33,493 nucleotides of DNA from Burkholderiales bacterium. Lineage in GTDB: Bacteria > Pseudomonadota > Gammaproteobacteria > Burkholderiales > Casimicrobiaceae. Made by a program: the position numbers and the translations under genes. Below, in pieces: positions 31,976-33,493 of the stretch. Numbering within the stretch: the stretch's first letter is position 1; every line of letters starts with the position of its first letter. Below the pieces are notes generated by a model. It made no database searches, had not been told where the DNA came from, and saw nothing but the letters and a program-made list of their open reading frames with translations. The stretch lies in assembly GCA_025935675.1 (NCBI GenBank), contig JAICUU010000012.1:1-33493 (forward strand), written 5' to 3'.

Positions 31976-33442
31976 TTGACGGCGAGTCCAATTTTTGTGT
32001 CTCCGCACATCCACCCCGCACCGGTAACGTCAATCCGCGCTTACGACGAGATGCGCGAGCCGAACGGCGAGGTGCGCCCGCATTACCGGCCGTTTGCCGA
32101 CTGGCTTGCGCGTACCCCGCCCGCTCGCGTCGTTCAGAAGAAGGACGAGGCCGAGCGCGCGTTCCATCGCGTCGGCATCACGTTCGCGGTGTACGGTGCA
32201 GACGAGGGCACCGAGCGCCTGATCCCGTTCGACATCGTGCCGCGGATCATCCCGCTGTCGGAATGGACGATGCTCGAGCGCGGGCTCAAGCAACGCGTCG
32301 CCGCGCTCAACGCCTTCCTCGCCGACATCTACGGGCCGGGACGCATCCTCGAGGCGGGCGTCGTGCCGCGCGATCGCGTGCTCGGCAACAGCCAGTACCG
32401 CGCCGAGATGGCCGGCACGACGGTCCGCAACGGCATCTACGCGCACGTTGCGGGCATCGACCTCGTGCGGGCCGACGACGGGCTTTGGTGCGTGCTCGAG
32501 GACAACCTGCGCGTGCCGTCGGGCGTGTCGTACATGCTCGAGAACCGCAAGATGATGATGCGGCTCTTCCCGGAGCTCTTCGCCACGCAGTCGATCCACC
32601 CGGTCCAGCATTACCCGGACATGCTGCTCGAGAACCTGCGCGCCGTCGCGCCGGCGGGCGAGGACGCGCCGACGGTCGCGGTGCTGACGCCGGGCCCTTA
32701 CAACTCGGCGTACTTCGAGCACAGCTTCCTCGCACAGCAGATGGGCGTCGAGCTCGTCGAGGGCCAGGACCTCTTCGTCCGCGACGACACCGTGTTCATG
32801 CGCACCACGCGCGGCCCGCAGCGCGTGCACGTGCTCTATCGCCGGGTCGACGACGACTTCATCGATCCGATGGCGTTCCGGCCCGATTCGCGGCTCGGCG
32901 TGCGCGGCCTCTTCGCCGCCTACCGCGCGGGACGGGTGACGCTCGCGAACGCGATCGGCACCGGCGTCGCCGACGACAAGTCGATCTACCCGTGGGTGCC
33001 CGACATGATCCGCTATTACCTTGGCGAGGACCCGATCCTCGCCAACGTGCCGACCTGGCGCCTCGCGGATGCCGCCGAGCGCGAGCACGTGCTCGCGCAC
33101 CTCCCAGAGCTCGTCGTCAAGGAGGTGCACGGCGCCGGCGGCTACGGCATGCTGATCGGCCCCATGTCGACCAGGGCCGAGCAGGAGGAGTTCCGCGCGC
33201 GCATCCTCGCCCGGCCCGACAACTACATCGCGCAGCCGACGCTCGCGCTGTCGACGTGCCCGACGCTCGTCGACGCGGGCATCGCCCCGCGGCACATCGA
33301 CCTTCGCCCTTACGTGCTGACCGGCAAGACGTCCGAGGTGGTGCCGGGCGGACTGACGCGCGTCGCGCTGCCCGAGGGCTCGCTGGTGGTCAACTCCTCG
33401 CAGGGCGGGGGCACGAAGGACACCTGGGTGGTGAGCGACTGA
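31976..33442 (+). CDS. Circularly permuted ATP-grasp protein (DUF404/DUF407); start TTG 31976 or GTG 31997
   Basis: YDEM...VRPHYRPFADWL, HRVGITFAVYG, ERLIPFDIVPRIIP, GIDLVRADDGLWCVLEDNLRVPSGVSYMLENR, LTPGPYNSAYFEH, VVKEVHGAGGYGMLIGP, LRPYVLTG. Confidence 0.9.
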   Translation: MTASPIFVSPHIHPAPVTSIRAYDEMREPNGEVRPHYRPFADWLARTPPARVVQKKDEAERAFHRVGITFAVYGADEGTERLIPFDIVPRIIPLSEWTMLERGLKQRVAALNAFLADIYGPGRILEAGVVPRDRVLGNSQYRAEMAGTTVRNGIYAHVAGIDLVRADDGLWCVLEDNLRVPSGVSYMLENRKMMMRLFPELFATQSIHPVQHYPDMLLENLRAVAPAGEDAPTVAVLTPGPYNSAYFEHSFLAQQMGVELVEGQDLFVRDDTVFMRTTRGPQRVHVLYRRVDDDFIDPMAFRPDSRLGVRGLFAAYRAGRVTLANAIGTGVADDKSIYPWVPDMIRYYLGEDPILANVPTWRLADAAEREHVLAHLPELVVKEVHGAGGYGMLIGPMSTRAEQEEFRARILARPDNYIAQPTLALSTCPTLVDAGIAPRHIDLRPYVLTGKTSEVVPGGLTRVALPEGSLVVNSSQGGGTKDTWVVSD

Positions 33443-33493
33443 TGCTCTCGCGCGCGGCAAGCGAGCTCTACTGGACGGCGCGCCACATCGAGC
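33442..33493 (+). CDS. Alpha-E domain (DUF403) protein, 5' fragment truncated by window end
   Basis: TGATG overlap with previous stop; MLSRAASELYWTARHIE... resembles the conserved start of alpha-E proteins, and the synteny with CP ATP-grasp is classic. Confidence 0.75.
   Translation, partial: MLSRAASELYWTARHIE

Overview
High-GC (about 70%), proteobacterial and probably betaproteobacterial chromosomal window. From left to right it holds: the 3' part of a beta-propeller/outer-membrane-like protein; a PrsW-family membrane protease; two tandem paralogous PEP-CTERM proteins, each behind a -24/-12 (sigma54-type) promoter; a minus-strand class III cyclase/NB-ATPase/TPR regulator; a small hypothetical protein; tRNA-Thr(CGT) with a clear terminator; a MarC-family protein; rlmB; and two back-to-back dipeptide/oligopeptide ABC transporter clusters. 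The first cluster is a complete A-B-C-D-F set with a 3x39-bp palindromic repeat between A and B. The second lacks a binding protein but includes an M20 peptidase, a DUF2817 peptidase-like protein and a small lipoprotein. Next come smc-zipA-ligA, galU-oxyR, tRNA-Val(CAC), and the start of a circularly permuted ATP-grasp / alpha-E operon preceded by a near-consensus NtrC-type palindrome. The observations most worth checking are: (1) paired sigma54 promoters plus a shared upstream box in front of the two PEP-CTERM genes; (2) a 13-bp tandem duplication that knocks the only nearby ATG of the second DppB-like permease out of frame; (3) the NtrC-like tandem site in front of the ATP-grasp operon; (4) the 39-bp periodic palindrome array; (5) a probable non-ATG (CTG) start for the DUF2817 gene; (6) a three-copy CACGACAC element in front of galU. 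No CRISPR array, integrase, transposase or rRNA was seen. All family calls come from reading motifs by eye; no database search was run.
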